Source: DAHVFK01 sp035310985 (GTDB lineage Bacteria > Pseudomonadota > Gammaproteobacteria > Burkholderiales > SG8-39). Taken from it: a DNA stretch of 64,000 bases. The stretch spans positions 1 through 64,000 of the forward strand of contig DATGDH010000072.1 in NCBI GenBank assembly GCA_035310985.1, read 5' to 3'. The first letter of the stretch is position 1, and each line of letters begins with the position of its first letter. Shown here piece by piece: positions 1-7,912 of the stretch. The notes under the pieces are model-generated. The model saw only the letters and a list, made by a program, of their open reading frames with translations. It ran no database searches and was not told where the DNA came from. The translations under genes and the position numbers were made by a program.

Positions 1-330
1 GACGAACACCACCGCGTAGGCGATGCCGCCGCGAATGGTGCCGAACAACTGGCCGATCGTGTCGAGCAGTTCTTCGGCCATGCCGCTTCTCTCGAGGATC
101 AGCCCCATGAAGGTGAAGAACGGGATCGCGAGCAGCGTCGAATTCGCCATGATGCCGAGCACGCGTTCGGGCAGCGCCTGCAGCAGCGCCGGGTGCAGCA
201 AACCCATTTCCATGCCGATGAAACCGAACAGCAGGCCGTTTGCCGCGAGCGAGAAAGCGACCGGATAGCCGAGAAGCAGGACGATCACCAGGCCGCCGAA
301 CATCAGCGGCGCCATCAGTTCGTGCGACAT
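1..330 (-). CDS. dctM: TRAP transporter large permease, N-terminal 110 residues (cut by window edge)
   Basis: Reads MSHELMAPLMFGG from position 330 leftwards and stays open to base 1, so the rest lies outside the window. It is the start of a DctM large permease, the main membrane-translocation subunit of a tripartite ATP-independent periplasmic (TRAP) importer. Hydrophobic segments (about residues 7-40 and 60-80) and the IGQLFGTIRGGIAYAVVFV stretch near residue 92 match the family. The ATG overlaps the stop of the upstream dctQ fragment (TGATG). The same conserved segment recurs on the plus strand at 463-520, about 86% identical by eye, so two diverged dctM copies meet here. Family certain; substrate unknown. 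Confidence 0.85.
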   Translation of the reverse strand, partial: MSHELMAPLMFGGLVIVLLLGYPVAFSLAANGLLFGFIGMEMGLLHPALLQALPERVLGIMANSTLLAIPFFTFMGLILERSGMAEELLDTIGQLFGTIRGGIAYAVVFV

Positions 331-473
331 CAGGCGATCTCCTCGTGATGGTGGTGATCGACGGGATCCGGGATCAGCCCCCTGAGGAAAGCGACGCGTT
401 TGATGATCTCGGAAACGCCCTGCAGAATCAGCAGCGCGAACGCGACGGGTATGACCAGCCGCATCGGCCAGCT
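330..473 (-). CDS. dctQ: TRAP transporter small permease, C-terminal fragment only
   Basis: Minus-strand frame reading SWPMRLVIPVAFALLILQGVSE, then a charged tail ending VDHHHHEEIA and TGA at 332-330. This is the usual end of a DctQ small TRAP permease: last membrane helix, QGVSE(I/L)IKR motif, cytoplasmic tail. It overlaps the dctM start by one base, the normal dctQ-dctM coupling. Upstream of about position 473 the DctQ frame is lost and the sequence becomes plus-strand dctM, so at least the first three quarters of the gene are missing. The cut falls in a 12-base stretch (463-474) that fits both genes. Confidence 0.75.
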   Translation of the reverse strand, partial: SWPMRLVIPVAFALLILQGVSEIIKRVAFLRGLIPDPVDHHHHEEIA

Positions 474-1680
474 GTTCGGCCCGATCCGCGGCGGACTCGC
501 CTACGCGGTGATCTTCGTCGGCGCATTGCTCGCCGCCACCACCGGCGTGGTCGCGGCCTCGGTGATCTCGATGGGGTTGATCTCGCTGCCGATCATGCTG
601 CGCTACGGCTACGACCGGCGCGTGGCCGCGGGAGTGATCGCGGCCTCGGGAACGCTGGCGCAGATCATCCCCCCCTCGCTCGTGCTCATCGTGCTCGCCG
701 ACCAGCTCGGCCGCTCGGTGGGAGACATGTACGCGGGCGCCTTCATTCCCGGCTTCATCCTCACCGGCCTGTACGCGCTGTATGTCTTCACGGTGTCGAT
801 GCTCTATCCGAAGGCGGTGCCGGCGTTGCCGCCGGATGCACGCACGCTGCGCGGGCTGAAGCTGCTGGGGCGCGTGGTATTCGTGCTCATTCCCCCACTC
901 GCGCTCATCTTCCTGGTACTCGGCACGATCTTCATCGGCTGGGCCACGCCGACCGAGGGCGGCGCAATGGGCGCGACCGGCGCGCTGATTCTTGCCCTCA
1001 TAAACCGGCGCCTGTCGTACTCGCTGCTCAGGCAGGCGATGAACTCGACCGCGAAGCTGTCGTCGTTCGTGATCTTCATCCTGGTCGGCTCGACCGTGTT
1101 CAGCCTCGTGTTCCGCGGCGTAAACGGAGACCTGTGGGTCGAGCACCTGCTCACCAGCCTGCCCGGCGGCCAGCTCGGATTCCTGATCGTGGTCAACCTG
1201 CTCACCTTCTTCCTCGCCTTTTTCCTCGACTTCTTCGAGCTGGCGTTCATCATCGTGCCCTTGCTCGCCCCGGTCGCGGATAAGCTCGGCGTCGACCTGA
1301 TCTGGTTCGGCGTGCTGCTCGGCGTGAACATGCAGACCTCGTTCATGCACCCGCCGTTCGGCTTCGCGCTCTTCTACCTGCGCAGCGTGGCGCCGGCCAG
1401 GGAGTACGTGGACAAGATAACGCGCAAGACGCTCGCACCGGTGACCACCGGCCAGATCTACTGGGGCGCGGTGCCCTTCGTGGTGATCCAGGTGATCATG
1501 GTCGGCATACTGATCTTTGCGCCGAAGCTCGTCACCGGCAGCCTGCACGAGCAGAAGGTCGACCTGAATAAGGTGAAGATCGAGATCCAGACGCCGTCCT
1601 ACGAGCAGCAGGAGATCGATCAGAGCCTGGGCATGCCCGGCGGTTCGGACCAGGGACAGGGCGCGCAGCCCGCCAAGTAA
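451..1680 (+). CDS. dctM: TRAP transporter large permease lacking its native N-terminus
   Basis: From about residue 5 (IGQLFGPIRGG) the product follows a long-form DctM closely to its end: many membrane helices, the GTLAQIIPPS and ATPTEGGAMG signatures, and a hydrophilic Q/G-rich tail. Compared with the minus-strand copy at 1-330, about 91 N-terminal residues are absent; the bases before 463 are antisense to dctQ. The ATG at 451 (or at 400) is therefore accidental and the product is probably non-functional as it stands. It converges on dctP across the terminator at 1706-1731. Either a real inversion breakpoint or an assembly chimera. Confidence 0.8.
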   Translation: MTSRIGQLFGPIRGGLAYAVIFVGALLAATTGVVAASVISMGLISLPIMLRYGYDRRVAAGVIAASGTLAQIIPPSLVLIVLADQLGRSVGDMYAGAFIPGFILTGLYALYVFTVSMLYPKAVPALPPDARTLRGLKLLGRVVFVLIPPLALIFLVLGTIFIGWATPTEGGAMGATGALILALINRRLSYSLLRQAMNSTAKLSSFVIFILVGSTVFSLVFRGVNGDLWVEHLLTSLPGGQLGFLIVVNLLTFFLAFFLDFFELAFIIVPLLAPVADKLGVDLIWFGVLLGVNMQTSFMHPPFGFALFYLRSVAPAREYVDKITRKTLAPVTTGQIYWGAVPFVVIQVIMVGILIFAPKLVTGSLHEQKVDLNKVKIEIQTPSYEQQEIDQSLGMPGGSDQGQGAQPAK

Positions 1681-1705
1681 TCCCTCGCGGGACCCCCCCA
1701 AAAAG

Positions 1706-1731
1706 ACAAACCCCGCCTGAGCGGGGTTTGT
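1706..1731. terminator. Bidirectional intrinsic terminator
   Basis: Perfect 11-bp stem ACAAACCCCGC (1706-1716) / GCGGGGTTTGT (1721-1731) with a CTGA loop. It is followed by TCTTCC on the plus strand and by a T-rich run on the minus strand. It lies between the convergent dctM and dctP genes and can serve both. Confidence 0.85.
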
Positions 1732-1752
1732 TCTTCCTGCCGAGGGATGGAA

Positions 1753-2847
1753 TCAGGCGCCGTACTTCGTGTGCAGCCGGAAGTTGTCGTCCGTGTTCTC
1801 GTCCACCCGGAACCAGGAGTTCGAGTTGGCGCGGAATTTCTTGTATTCGGGGTAGATGCGCGCCCAGTGCTTGCTCTTGCCCATCAGCTCGTCGTACAGC
1901 TCGAACGCCGCCTTCGCCGCAGCGTTCATCACCGACGCTGGGAAGGCGCGCAGCTGGGTGCCGCCGGCAATCAGGCGCTTGAGCGCGTCCACGTTCACCA
2001 CGTCGTACTTTGCAGGCATCCAGACGTTCGCCTCGGCGCAAGCGGCCTTCATCGCCGCCTGGTAGTCCTTGGGCAGCTCGTTCCACTTCTTCTCGTTGAT
2101 GAAGCTCACGAGCGTCGGTCCCGGTTCCCACCAGCCCGGGTAGTAGTAAAACTTCGCGACCTTGTTGAAGCCGAGCTTCTCGTCGTCGTATGGGCCGACC
2201 CACTCCGCGGCGTCGATCGCCCCCTTTTCAAGGGCCGGATAGATATCGGGTCCGCCGAGCGACTGCGGCACCGCGCCGAGCTTCTTGCACACCTCGCCCG
2301 CGATCAGGCCGCCGATACGGAACTTGACCCCCTTCATATCCTCGACGCTCTTGATTTCCTTGCGCCACCAGCCGCCCATCTGCCCGCCGGTGTTGCCAGC
2401 GGCCAGGCCGATACAGCCATAGTCCTTGAACAGCGGCGCCATCAACTCGTCGCCCCCGCCGTGATACAACCAGGCGTTCATCTGGCGGCAATTCATCCCG
2501 AACGGGATCGCCGTTGCGATCGCAAACGCAGGGTCCTTTCCGGCGTAGTAGTACGGCGCAGTATGGCCCATCTCCACCGTGCCGGCCTGCACCGCGTCCA
2601 GCACTTGCAGCGCGGGAACGATCTCGCCCGCGGCGAAGGTGCGGATCTCGAACTTGCCGTCGGTGATTTCGCTGACCCGCTTGGCGACGAGATCCGCGCC
2701 GCCAAACAGCGTATCCAGGCTCTTCGGCCAGCTCGCCGCCAGGCGCCACTGGATCTTCGGCTGCGCGTGGACGATGGCCGGCGCGGCAAGCGTGCCGCCG
2801 ACCGCCAGGCCCCCGGCGGCCTTCTTAAGGAATGAGCGACGTTTCAT
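1753..2847 (-). CDS. dctP: TRAP transporter substrate-binding protein (DctP family)
   Basis: Periplasmic solute receptor of a TRAP importer, 364 aa. The start MKRRSFLKKAAGG at 2847 has a GAGAGGAG ribosome site five bases upstream; the frame runs on upstream, but this start gives a Tat-like signal (RRSFLK, residues 3-8) with cleavage likely after VHA28. The mature part (WRLAASWPKSLDTLFGG, later PFGMNCRQMNAWLYHGGG and AAEWVGPYDDEKLGF) resembles the branch usually labelled mannitol/chloroaromatic; that ligand label is not reliable. It is transcribed toward the broken dctQM region, so its partner permeases are not intact in this window. Confidence 0.9.
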   Translation of the reverse strand: MKRRSFLKKAAGGLAVGGTLAAPAIVHAQPKIQWRLAASWPKSLDTLFGGADLVAKRVSEITDGKFEIRTFAAGEIVPALQVLDAVQAGTVEMGHTAPYYYAGKDPAFAIATAIPFGMNCRQMNAWLYHGGGDELMAPLFKDYGCIGLAAGNTGGQMGGWWRKEIKSVEDMKGVKFRIGGLIAGEVCKKLGAVPQSLGGPDIYPALEKGAIDAAEWVGPYDDEKLGFNKVAKFYYYPGWWEPGPTLVSFINEKKWNELPKDYQAAMKAACAEANVWMPAKYDVVNVDALKRLIAGGTQLRAFPASVMNAAAKAAFELYDELMGKSKHWARIYPEYKKFRANSNSWFRVDENTDDNFRLHTKYGA

Positions 2848-2877
2848 GAGTCTCCTCTCTGGTTGGTAATTTTCAGT

Positions 2878-2900
2878 GGGCCCGCCGCTCAGCGGGGCCC
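2878..2900. terminator. GC-rich inverted repeat between sirB1-like gene and dctP
   Basis: GGGCCCGC (2878-2885) and GCGGGGCCC (2892-2900) form a stem with one bulge and a six-base loop. On the minus strand it is followed by ACTGAAAATT rather than a clean U run. It lies downstream of the dctP promoter candidate, in the dctP leader, so it could be a weak terminator or a 5'-UTR hairpin. Confidence 0.35.
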
Positions 2901-2909
2901 GGAGCGGCG

Positions 2910-2938
2910 ATTGTATGCGTATGCGCTGAAAATGCCTA
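2910..2938 (-). promoter_or_regulatory. Candidate sigma-70 promoter for dctP
   Basis: On the minus strand, TAGGCA (2938-2933) and TACAAT (2915-2910) are separated by 17 bp. The -10 matches five of six consensus bases and the -35 four of six. It lies about 65 bp upstream of the dctP ATG. Confidence 0.45.
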
Positions 2939-2969
2939 CGAGTCCCCCCAGGGGTGATGAAAGTCCCCC

Positions 2970-3824
2970 TCAATTCAGGCGACCGCAGAGCGTGCGCAGG
3001 TCCATCACCCGGGCGCGTATCTCCTCGAATTCGGGCGCATCGGGCTCGCGCTCGAGATACTCGGAGAGATCGCGGAACGCCGCCCGGTAGGCCTCCATGC
3101 GCTGGTACAGGAGCCCGCGGTCGCGCAGCTCCGCGCGCGCCTGCGGATTGAGCACCAGGATGCGGTTCAGCACCTCGAGCAGCCGCTCCGGCTTGTCCGT
3201 GTCGCGGTAGATGCCCTTCAGGTTGCGCAGCACGCGCGCCAGGATCTGGCGGTGGGTGGCCGGCTCGAGGAACTGGTCGAGCGGCAGCTCGCCGACCGGC
3301 ACGCCGCCGGCGCTGCCCTCGGGGATCACCCGCTTCAGGCGCTCGTAGAGCTCGCTCTCGGATTGCGGCGCCCCGCCGCCGAAGGGGTCGAGCACCAGCA
3401 TGCCGCCGCGCAGGCGCAGCCGCACGAGGAAATGCCCGGGGAAAGAGACTCCCTCGAGCGGCAGCCCGATGCGCCTCCCGAGCTCCATGTACAGGATCGC
3501 CAGCGTGATCGGGATGCCGGTCTTGCGCTCCATCACCTCGTTCAGATAGCTGTTGCGCGGGTCGTAGTACTCGTCCACGTTGCCCCGGTAGCCCAGCTCG
3601 TCGAACAGGAACTGGTTCAGCGCCATGACGCGCTCCTCGGCGCCCGCCGTCTGCGGCAGACCGGCGCGCAGGCGCAGCGCCAGGCGCTCGAGCTCTGCCA
3701 GGTAGTGCTCGACGTCCAGGCCGGGATAGGCGTCCTCGGCGATCAGCAGGCAGCAGCGCGCGAGGTCGATCTTGGCGTCGTCGCGCCGCACGAGCTCGGC
3801 GAAGACCTCGAGCGAGGCACTCAT
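2970..3824 (-). CDS. SirB1-family transglutaminase-like/TPR protein
   Basis: 284 aa. Residues about 45-190 carry the SirB1/transglutaminase-like fold (NQFLFDELGYRGN, YYDPRNSYLNEVMERKTGIPITLAILYMELGRRIGLPLEGVSFPGHFLVR); the C-terminal third is a TPR-like helical region (LNRILVLNPQARAELRDRGLLYQRM). The start at 3824 overlaps the murJ stop (ATGA), so the two are translationally coupled. SirB1-type proteins next to murJ are common in betaproteobacteria, but their biochemical role is not known to me. The longer frame upstream of 3824 lies inside murJ and is spurious. Confidence 0.85.
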   Translation of the reverse strand: MSASLEVFAELVRRDDAKIDLARCCLLIAEDAYPGLDVEHYLAELERLALRLRAGLPQTAGAEERVMALNQFLFDELGYRGNVDEYYDPRNSYLNEVMERKTGIPITLAILYMELGRRIGLPLEGVSFPGHFLVRLRLRGGMLVLDPFGGGAPQSESELYERLKRVIPEGSAGGVPVGELPLDQFLEPATHRQILARVLRNLKGIYRDTDKPERLLEVLNRILVLNPQARAELRDRGLLYQRMEAYRAAFRDLSEYLEREPDAPEFEEIRARVMDLRTLCGRLN

Positions 3825-5359
3825 TCGGCGTCGCGGCGCGAAAAGTCGCGCACGCGGAAACCGAGCGCGAGCAGCGTGCCGCCGTACACGGCGGCGCCGA
3901 GCGCCACCAGGCCCGCGAGCGCCGGCACCTTGCCCTGCCAGCGCGCGGTCAGCCACCATTGGGGCTCGCCGGCGGCGAAGTGCAGCGCGCCGGCCATCAG
4001 CAGCGCAGCGAGCGCCACTTTGCCCGCGAACGCCGCCCAGCCCGGCTGCGGCGTGTACACGCGGTGCTTGCGCAGGTAGCGGTACAACAGCCCTGCATTC
4101 AGGCAGGCGCCGAGGCCGATCGCGAGCGCCAGCCCCGCGTGCCTGAGCGGCACGATGAAGGCGAAGTTCATGGCCTGCGTGGCGGCGAGCGTGAGCAATC
4201 CGATCTTCACCGGCGTGACCACGTTCTGGCGTGCATAAAACCCCGGCGCAAGGATCTTCACCAGGATCATGCCCACCAGCCCGACACTGTAGGCGACGAG
4301 CGCCTGGCGCGTCATCAACGCGTCGCCGCTTGTGAAGCGGCCGTAGTGGAACAGCGTCGAGATGAGCGGCAGCGCGATCACCGCCAGCGCGACCGCCGCC
4401 GGGACCGCGAGCAGCAGCGTGATGCGCAGCCCCCAGTCGAGCAGCCGGCCGTACTCCTCGGAGTTTGCGTCGGCATGGTACTTCGACAGGCTCGGCAGCA
4501 GGATGGTGCCCAGCGCAACGCCCAGCACGCCGGCCGGGAACTCCATCAGCCGGTCGGCGTAATACAGCCAGGACACGCTGCCCGAAACGAGGAACGACGC
4601 GAAGATGGTGTTGATCAGCAGCGAGATCTGGCTGATCGAGACGCCGAACACCGACGGCCCCATCAGCTTCAGTATCCGTCTGACGCCGGGGTGGTGCGGA
4701 TTGAAGCTCCAGCGCGGCAGCATGCCGAGGCGCGCAAGGAAAGGCAGCTGCAGCGCGAGCTGCAGCATGCCGCCGGCAAACACCGCCCAGGCGAGCACCC
4801 GCACGGGCGGGTCGAAGTGGCCGGCGAAGAACGCCGCCCCGACGATGAAGCTGACGTTCAACAGCACGGGAGTGAACGCGGGGACCGCGAAACGGCTCCA
4901 GGTATTGAGGATGCCTGCCGCAAGCGCGACCAGCGAGATGAAGACGATGTAAGGGAAGGTGATGCGCAGCAGCGACACGGTGAGCGCGAACTTCCCCGCG
5001 TCGGCCGAAAATCCCGGGGCCGAAACGTACACGATGAGCGGCGCGGCCAGCACGCCGAGCGCCGCGGCGACAATCAGGGCGAGGAACAGCAGGGTCGCCA
5101 CGCTGTCGAGCATCGCGCGCGTCTCGCCCGGCGTCTGGCGGCGGCGGTACTCGCCCAAAATGGGCACGAAGGCCTGCGAAAACGCCCCCTCCGCAAACAG
5201 CCTGCGCATCAGGTTCGGGATGCGGAACGCGACGAAGAAGGCGTCAGTGGCCAGGCCCGTCCTGAACGTGCTCGCGATGAAGAAGTCGCGCACCAGGCCG
5301 AGAATGCGCGACACGAATGTCATGCTGCTGATAGTGGCCAGGGCGCGCAGCAGATTCAC
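3821..5359 (-). CDS. murJ: Lipid II flippase MurJ
   Basis: 512 aa, the usual length. MurJ/MviN moves the lipid II peptidoglycan precursor across the inner membrane. The N-terminus (ALATISSMTFVSRILGLVRDFFIASTFRTGLATDAFFVAFRIPN LMRRLF, given here in two pieces) carries the family's conserved arginines and the DAFFVAFRIPN motif, and about fourteen hydrophobic helices follow. Divergent from rpsT, with 92 bp between them, and coupled to the SirB1-like gene downstream. Essential in most Gram-negative bacteria. Confidence 0.95.
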   Translation of the reverse strand: MNLLRALATISSMTFVSRILGLVRDFFIASTFRTGLATDAFFVAFRIPNLMRRLFAEGAFSQAFVPILGEYRRRQTPGETRAMLDSVATLLFLALIVAAALGVLAAPLIVYVSAPGFSADAGKFALTVSLLRITFPYIVFISLVALAAGILNTWSRFAVPAFTPVLLNVSFIVGAAFFAGHFDPPVRVLAWAVFAGGMLQLALQLPFLARLGMLPRWSFNPHHPGVRRILKLMGPSVFGVSISQISLLINTIFASFLVSGSVSWLYYADRLMEFPAGVLGVALGTILLPSLSKYHADANSEEYGRLLDWGLRITLLLAVPAAVALAVIALPLISTLFHYGRFTSGDALMTRQALVAYSVGLVGMILVKILAPGFYARQNVVTPVKIGLLTLAATQAMNFAFIVPLRHAGLALAIGLGACLNAGLLYRYLRKHRVYTPQPGWAAFAGKVALAALLMAGALHFAAGEPQWWLTARWQGKVPALAGLVALGAAVYGGTLLALGFRVRDFSRRDAE

Positions 5360-5392
5360 GGCGTCTCCCGTCTCTCCGCGGCCAGATTTGCC

Positions 5393-5421
5393 TTGCCTGG
5401 CGGGCAGTTAGCCGCTACAAT
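5393..5421 (+). promoter_or_regulatory. Sigma-70 promoter for rpsT
   Basis: TTGCCT (5393-5398) and TACAAT (5416-5421) separated by exactly 17 bp, about 30 bp before the rpsT ATG. Both hexamers are good matches and the spacing is optimal, as expected for a ribosomal protein gene. Confidence 0.7.
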
Positions 5422-5451
5422 GCGCCCCTTTTTTGGATCGCCCCAAATTAC

Positions 5452-5715
5452 ATGGCCAACATCAAATCGGCGCGCAAGCGCGCCCGGCAGTCGGAGAAGC
5501 GGCGCACCCACAACGTGAGCCTGCGCACCGAAGTGCGCACCGCGATCAAGAACGTCAAGAAGGCCGTCGCCGCGGGCGACAAGGCCGCCGCGGCACAGGT
5601 GCTGCAGCGTTCGCACAGCGTGCTCGACCGTGGCGCCGCCAAGGGCATCCTGCATCGCAGCGCCGCCAACCGCCACAAGAGCCGCCTCGCGGCCGCCGTC
5701 AAGGCGCTCCAGTAA
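5452..5715 (+). CDS. rpsT: 30S ribosomal protein S20
   Basis: 87 aa, very basic, starting MANIKSARKRARQSEKRR, the invariant S20 opening. S20 binds 16S rRNA early in 30S assembly. Monocistronic, with its own promoter just upstream and divergent from murJ. The 126 bp after it hold no clear terminator: only GC-rich sequence and an AATTATAGG stretch at 5813 that may be a -10 for the next gene. Confidence 0.97.
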   Translation: MANIKSARKRARQSEKRRTHNVSLRTEVRTAIKNVKKAVAAGDKAAAAQVLQRSHSVLDRGAAKGILHRSAANRHKSRLAAAVKALQ

Positions 5716-5841
5716 CAGCCCCCGCGCCGCGGCGCGCAAACGGCGGGACGCTTTCCCGCAACATGTCCGAATCGAAGCGAGGTTGCGGGGTGGGCGCGCT
5801 GCGGGCACGCCGAATTATAGGCATTTGAGCGGCCCGCAGCC

Positions 5842-7830
5842 GTGGCAAAACCCGTCAGCCGCATCCTCGTCATAAACGACGAGCACCTTGTCCTGCGCGA
5901 GTTCGTGAAGGGCCTGAACGCGGCGGCGCGCTCGCTCGACAATCCGCTCGGCATCACCTTCGCCGGCGTCACCACCGCCAAGGAAGCGCTCGCTGCGATC
6001 GAGTCGGACGGCGACCTGCAGGCGGTCCTCGTCGACGACACGCTGTACACCTTGCCCGCCAAGGGAAAGAAGAACGGCAGCGGGCGCAAGAAGCTGCAGA
6101 TGTCGGCACTCGAGCTCGTGCGGCGCATCACGCGCTTCCGTCCCGAGCTCGACGTGTACATCCTGATCGCGCAGGAGAAGGAGGACGATGTCGTCGACGC
6201 ATTGTTCACCGAGGCGGTAGACGGCTACTTCTACCGCGAGGAGCGCGACTATCGAGGCATCTACCGCATCCTGAACGCGCAGATCCAGGAGCGGGCGAAG
6301 ACGCCGTTTACCGACCAGCTGAAGAACTACGTGTGGATGGCGAAGGACCAGTGGCACACACCGGGCCACTCGTCGGGCGAGTCGCTGCGCGGCAGCCCCT
6401 GGGTGAACGACTTCTACGAGTTCATGGGCGAGCACGTGTTCGACGCTGACCTGTCGGTGTCGGTGCCGATGCTCGACTCGCTGATGGAGCCCAAGGGCGT
6501 GATCGCCGAAGCGCAGAACATGGCCGCCAAGGCCTTCGGTGCGCGGCGTACTTTCTTCGCCACCAACGGCACCTCGACCGCCAACAAGGTGATCTTCCAG
6601 ACGCTTCTCGCCCCTGGCGAGAAGCTGCTGCTCGACCGCAACTGCCACAAGAGCGTGCATCACGGGGTCGTGCTTTCGGGTGCGCACCCGATCTATCTCG
6701 ACAGCGCGCTCAATCGCAAATACGGCCTGTACGGCCCGGTGCCGAAGAAAACGCTGTTCGATGCGATCGACAAGCACGGCGACGCGGAGGCCCTCATCCT
6801 CACGTCCTGCACCTATGACGGCCTGCGCTACGACCTGACGCCGGTCGTCGAGGCGGCGCATAAGAAGGGCATCAAGGTGATCATCGACGAGGCCTGGTAC
6901 GGCTTCGCCCGCTTCCACCCCGAATTCCGTCCGACGGCCCTCGAGGCAGGCGCCGATTACGCGACGCAGTCGACGCACAAGGTGATGTCCGCCTTCTCGC
7001 AGGCCTCGATGATCCACGTGAACGACCCGGATTTCAGGGAACACCTGTTCCGGGAGAACTTCAACATGCATACCTCGACTAGCCCGCAGTACGCTCTGAT
7101 TGCGAGCCTGGACGTGGCGCGCAAGCAGGCGGTGATGGAGGGCTACAAGCTGCTGTCGCGCACCCTCGCACTCGCCAAGGAGCTGCGCGAGCAGATAAAC
7201 GCCACCGGGGTATTCCGCGTGCTGGAGCTCGATGACCTGCTGCCGGACGAGGTCAAGGGCGACGGCATCCGTCTCGACCCGACCAAGGTGACGATAGACA
7301 TCTCGGGCTGCGGCTACACGGTCGAGGACCTGCAGAAGGAGCTGTTCGAGCGCTACAACATCCAAACCGAGAAGTCGACCTTCAACACGCTCACGCTGCT
7401 GCTCACCATCGGCACCACGCGCTCCAAGGTGTCGCGCCTGTACGACGCGCTGATGCGCATCGCGCGGGAGCGCCGCGCGCCGCGGCGCCTGGTGCGCACG
7501 CTGGAGGTCCCCGGCTTCACGCGGCTGCGCTACCTGCCGCGCGACGCTTACTACTGCGGCGGCCAGCTGGTGCCGCTGCTGGACGAGCGCGAGCGCGTCA
7601 GCAAGGCGCTCGCCGGACGGGTATGCGCCGACCAGATCGTGCCTTACCCGCCGGGCATCCCGGTGCTCGTGCCGGGACAGCTGATCACGGCGGAAGTGGC
7701 CAACTTCCTCGGCGAGCTGCTGCGCTCGCACAAGCGCACCGAGCTGCACGGCATCGTGTACGAGGGCTACCTGCCGTGCCTGCGGGTGCTCACCGCGGCC
7801 GAGGAGAAATCGCTGCGCAGCATAGGGTGA
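5842..7830 (+). CDS. Orn/Lys/Arg decarboxylase family protein (PLP, fold type I)
   Basis: 662 aa from a GTG start. Residues 1-125 form the receiver-like wing domain (RILVINDEHLVLREF, VLVDDTLYTL); the PLP domain follows with WHTPGHSSGE, FFATNGTSTANK, D349-E350-A351-W352 and Schiff-base Lys380 in QSTHKVMSAFSQ; the C-terminal domain begins near 520. It decarboxylates ornithine, lysine or arginine to the polyamine or diamine; which one cannot be read from sequence. It is about 60-90 residues shorter than E. coli SpeF, CadA or AdiA. Its place directly before argD-argF-argG hints at ornithine or arginine. No clear ribosome site. Confidence 0.88.
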   Translation: MAKPVSRILVINDEHLVLREFVKGLNAAARSLDNPLGITFAGVTTAKEALAAIESDGDLQAVLVDDTLYTLPAKGKKNGSGRKKLQMSALELVRRITRFRPELDVYILIAQEKEDDVVDALFTEAVDGYFYREERDYRGIYRILNAQIQERAKTPFTDQLKNYVWMAKDQWHTPGHSSGESLRGSPWVNDFYEFMGEHVFDADLSVSVPMLDSLMEPKGVIAEAQNMAAKAFGARRTFFATNGTSTANKVIFQTLLAPGEKLLLDRNCHKSVHHGVVLSGAHPIYLDSALNRKYGLYGPVPKKTLFDAIDKHGDAEALILTSCTYDGLRYDLTPVVEAAHKKGIKVIIDEAWYGFARFHPEFRPTALEAGADYATQSTHKVMSAFSQASMIHVNDPDFREHLFRENFNMHTSTSPQYALIASLDVARKQAVMEGYKLLSRTLALAKELREQINATGVFRVLELDDLLPDEVKGDGIRLDPTKVTIDISGCGYTVEDLQKELFERYNIQTEKSTFNTLTLLLTIGTTRSKVSRLYDALMRIARERRAPRRLVRTLEVPGFTRLRYLPRDAYYCGGQLVPLLDERERVSKALAGRVCADQIVPYPPGIPVLVPGQLITAEVANFLGELLRSHKRTELHGIVYEGYLPCLRVLTAAEEKSLRSIG

Positions 7831-7872
7831 CCGCGGCCGAAGCGCTGTGCTAGCATTTGCCGATCGGGAGTG

Positions 7873-7895
7873 ACGGCGGCGCGGGCCGCCGTTTT
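7873..7895 (+). terminator. Intrinsic terminator-like hairpin before argD
   Basis: ACGGCGGC (7873-7880), loop GCGG, GCCGCCGT (7885-7892), then TTT. It sits 18 bp before the argD start, so it ends decarboxylase transcription and may lie in an argD leader. No leader peptide was seen. Confidence 0.6.
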
Positions 7896-7912
7896 GCATT
7901 TGGGGGTGCCAG

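Noticed and set aside
400..450. Upstream ATG extension of the plus-strand dctM
   Set aside because: These codons are antisense to the dctQ tail, not part of a transporter.
2845..2973. Longer dctP start giving 406 residues
   Set aside because: The added 42 residues have no signal character, while the 2847 start has a ribosome site and a Tat-like signal.
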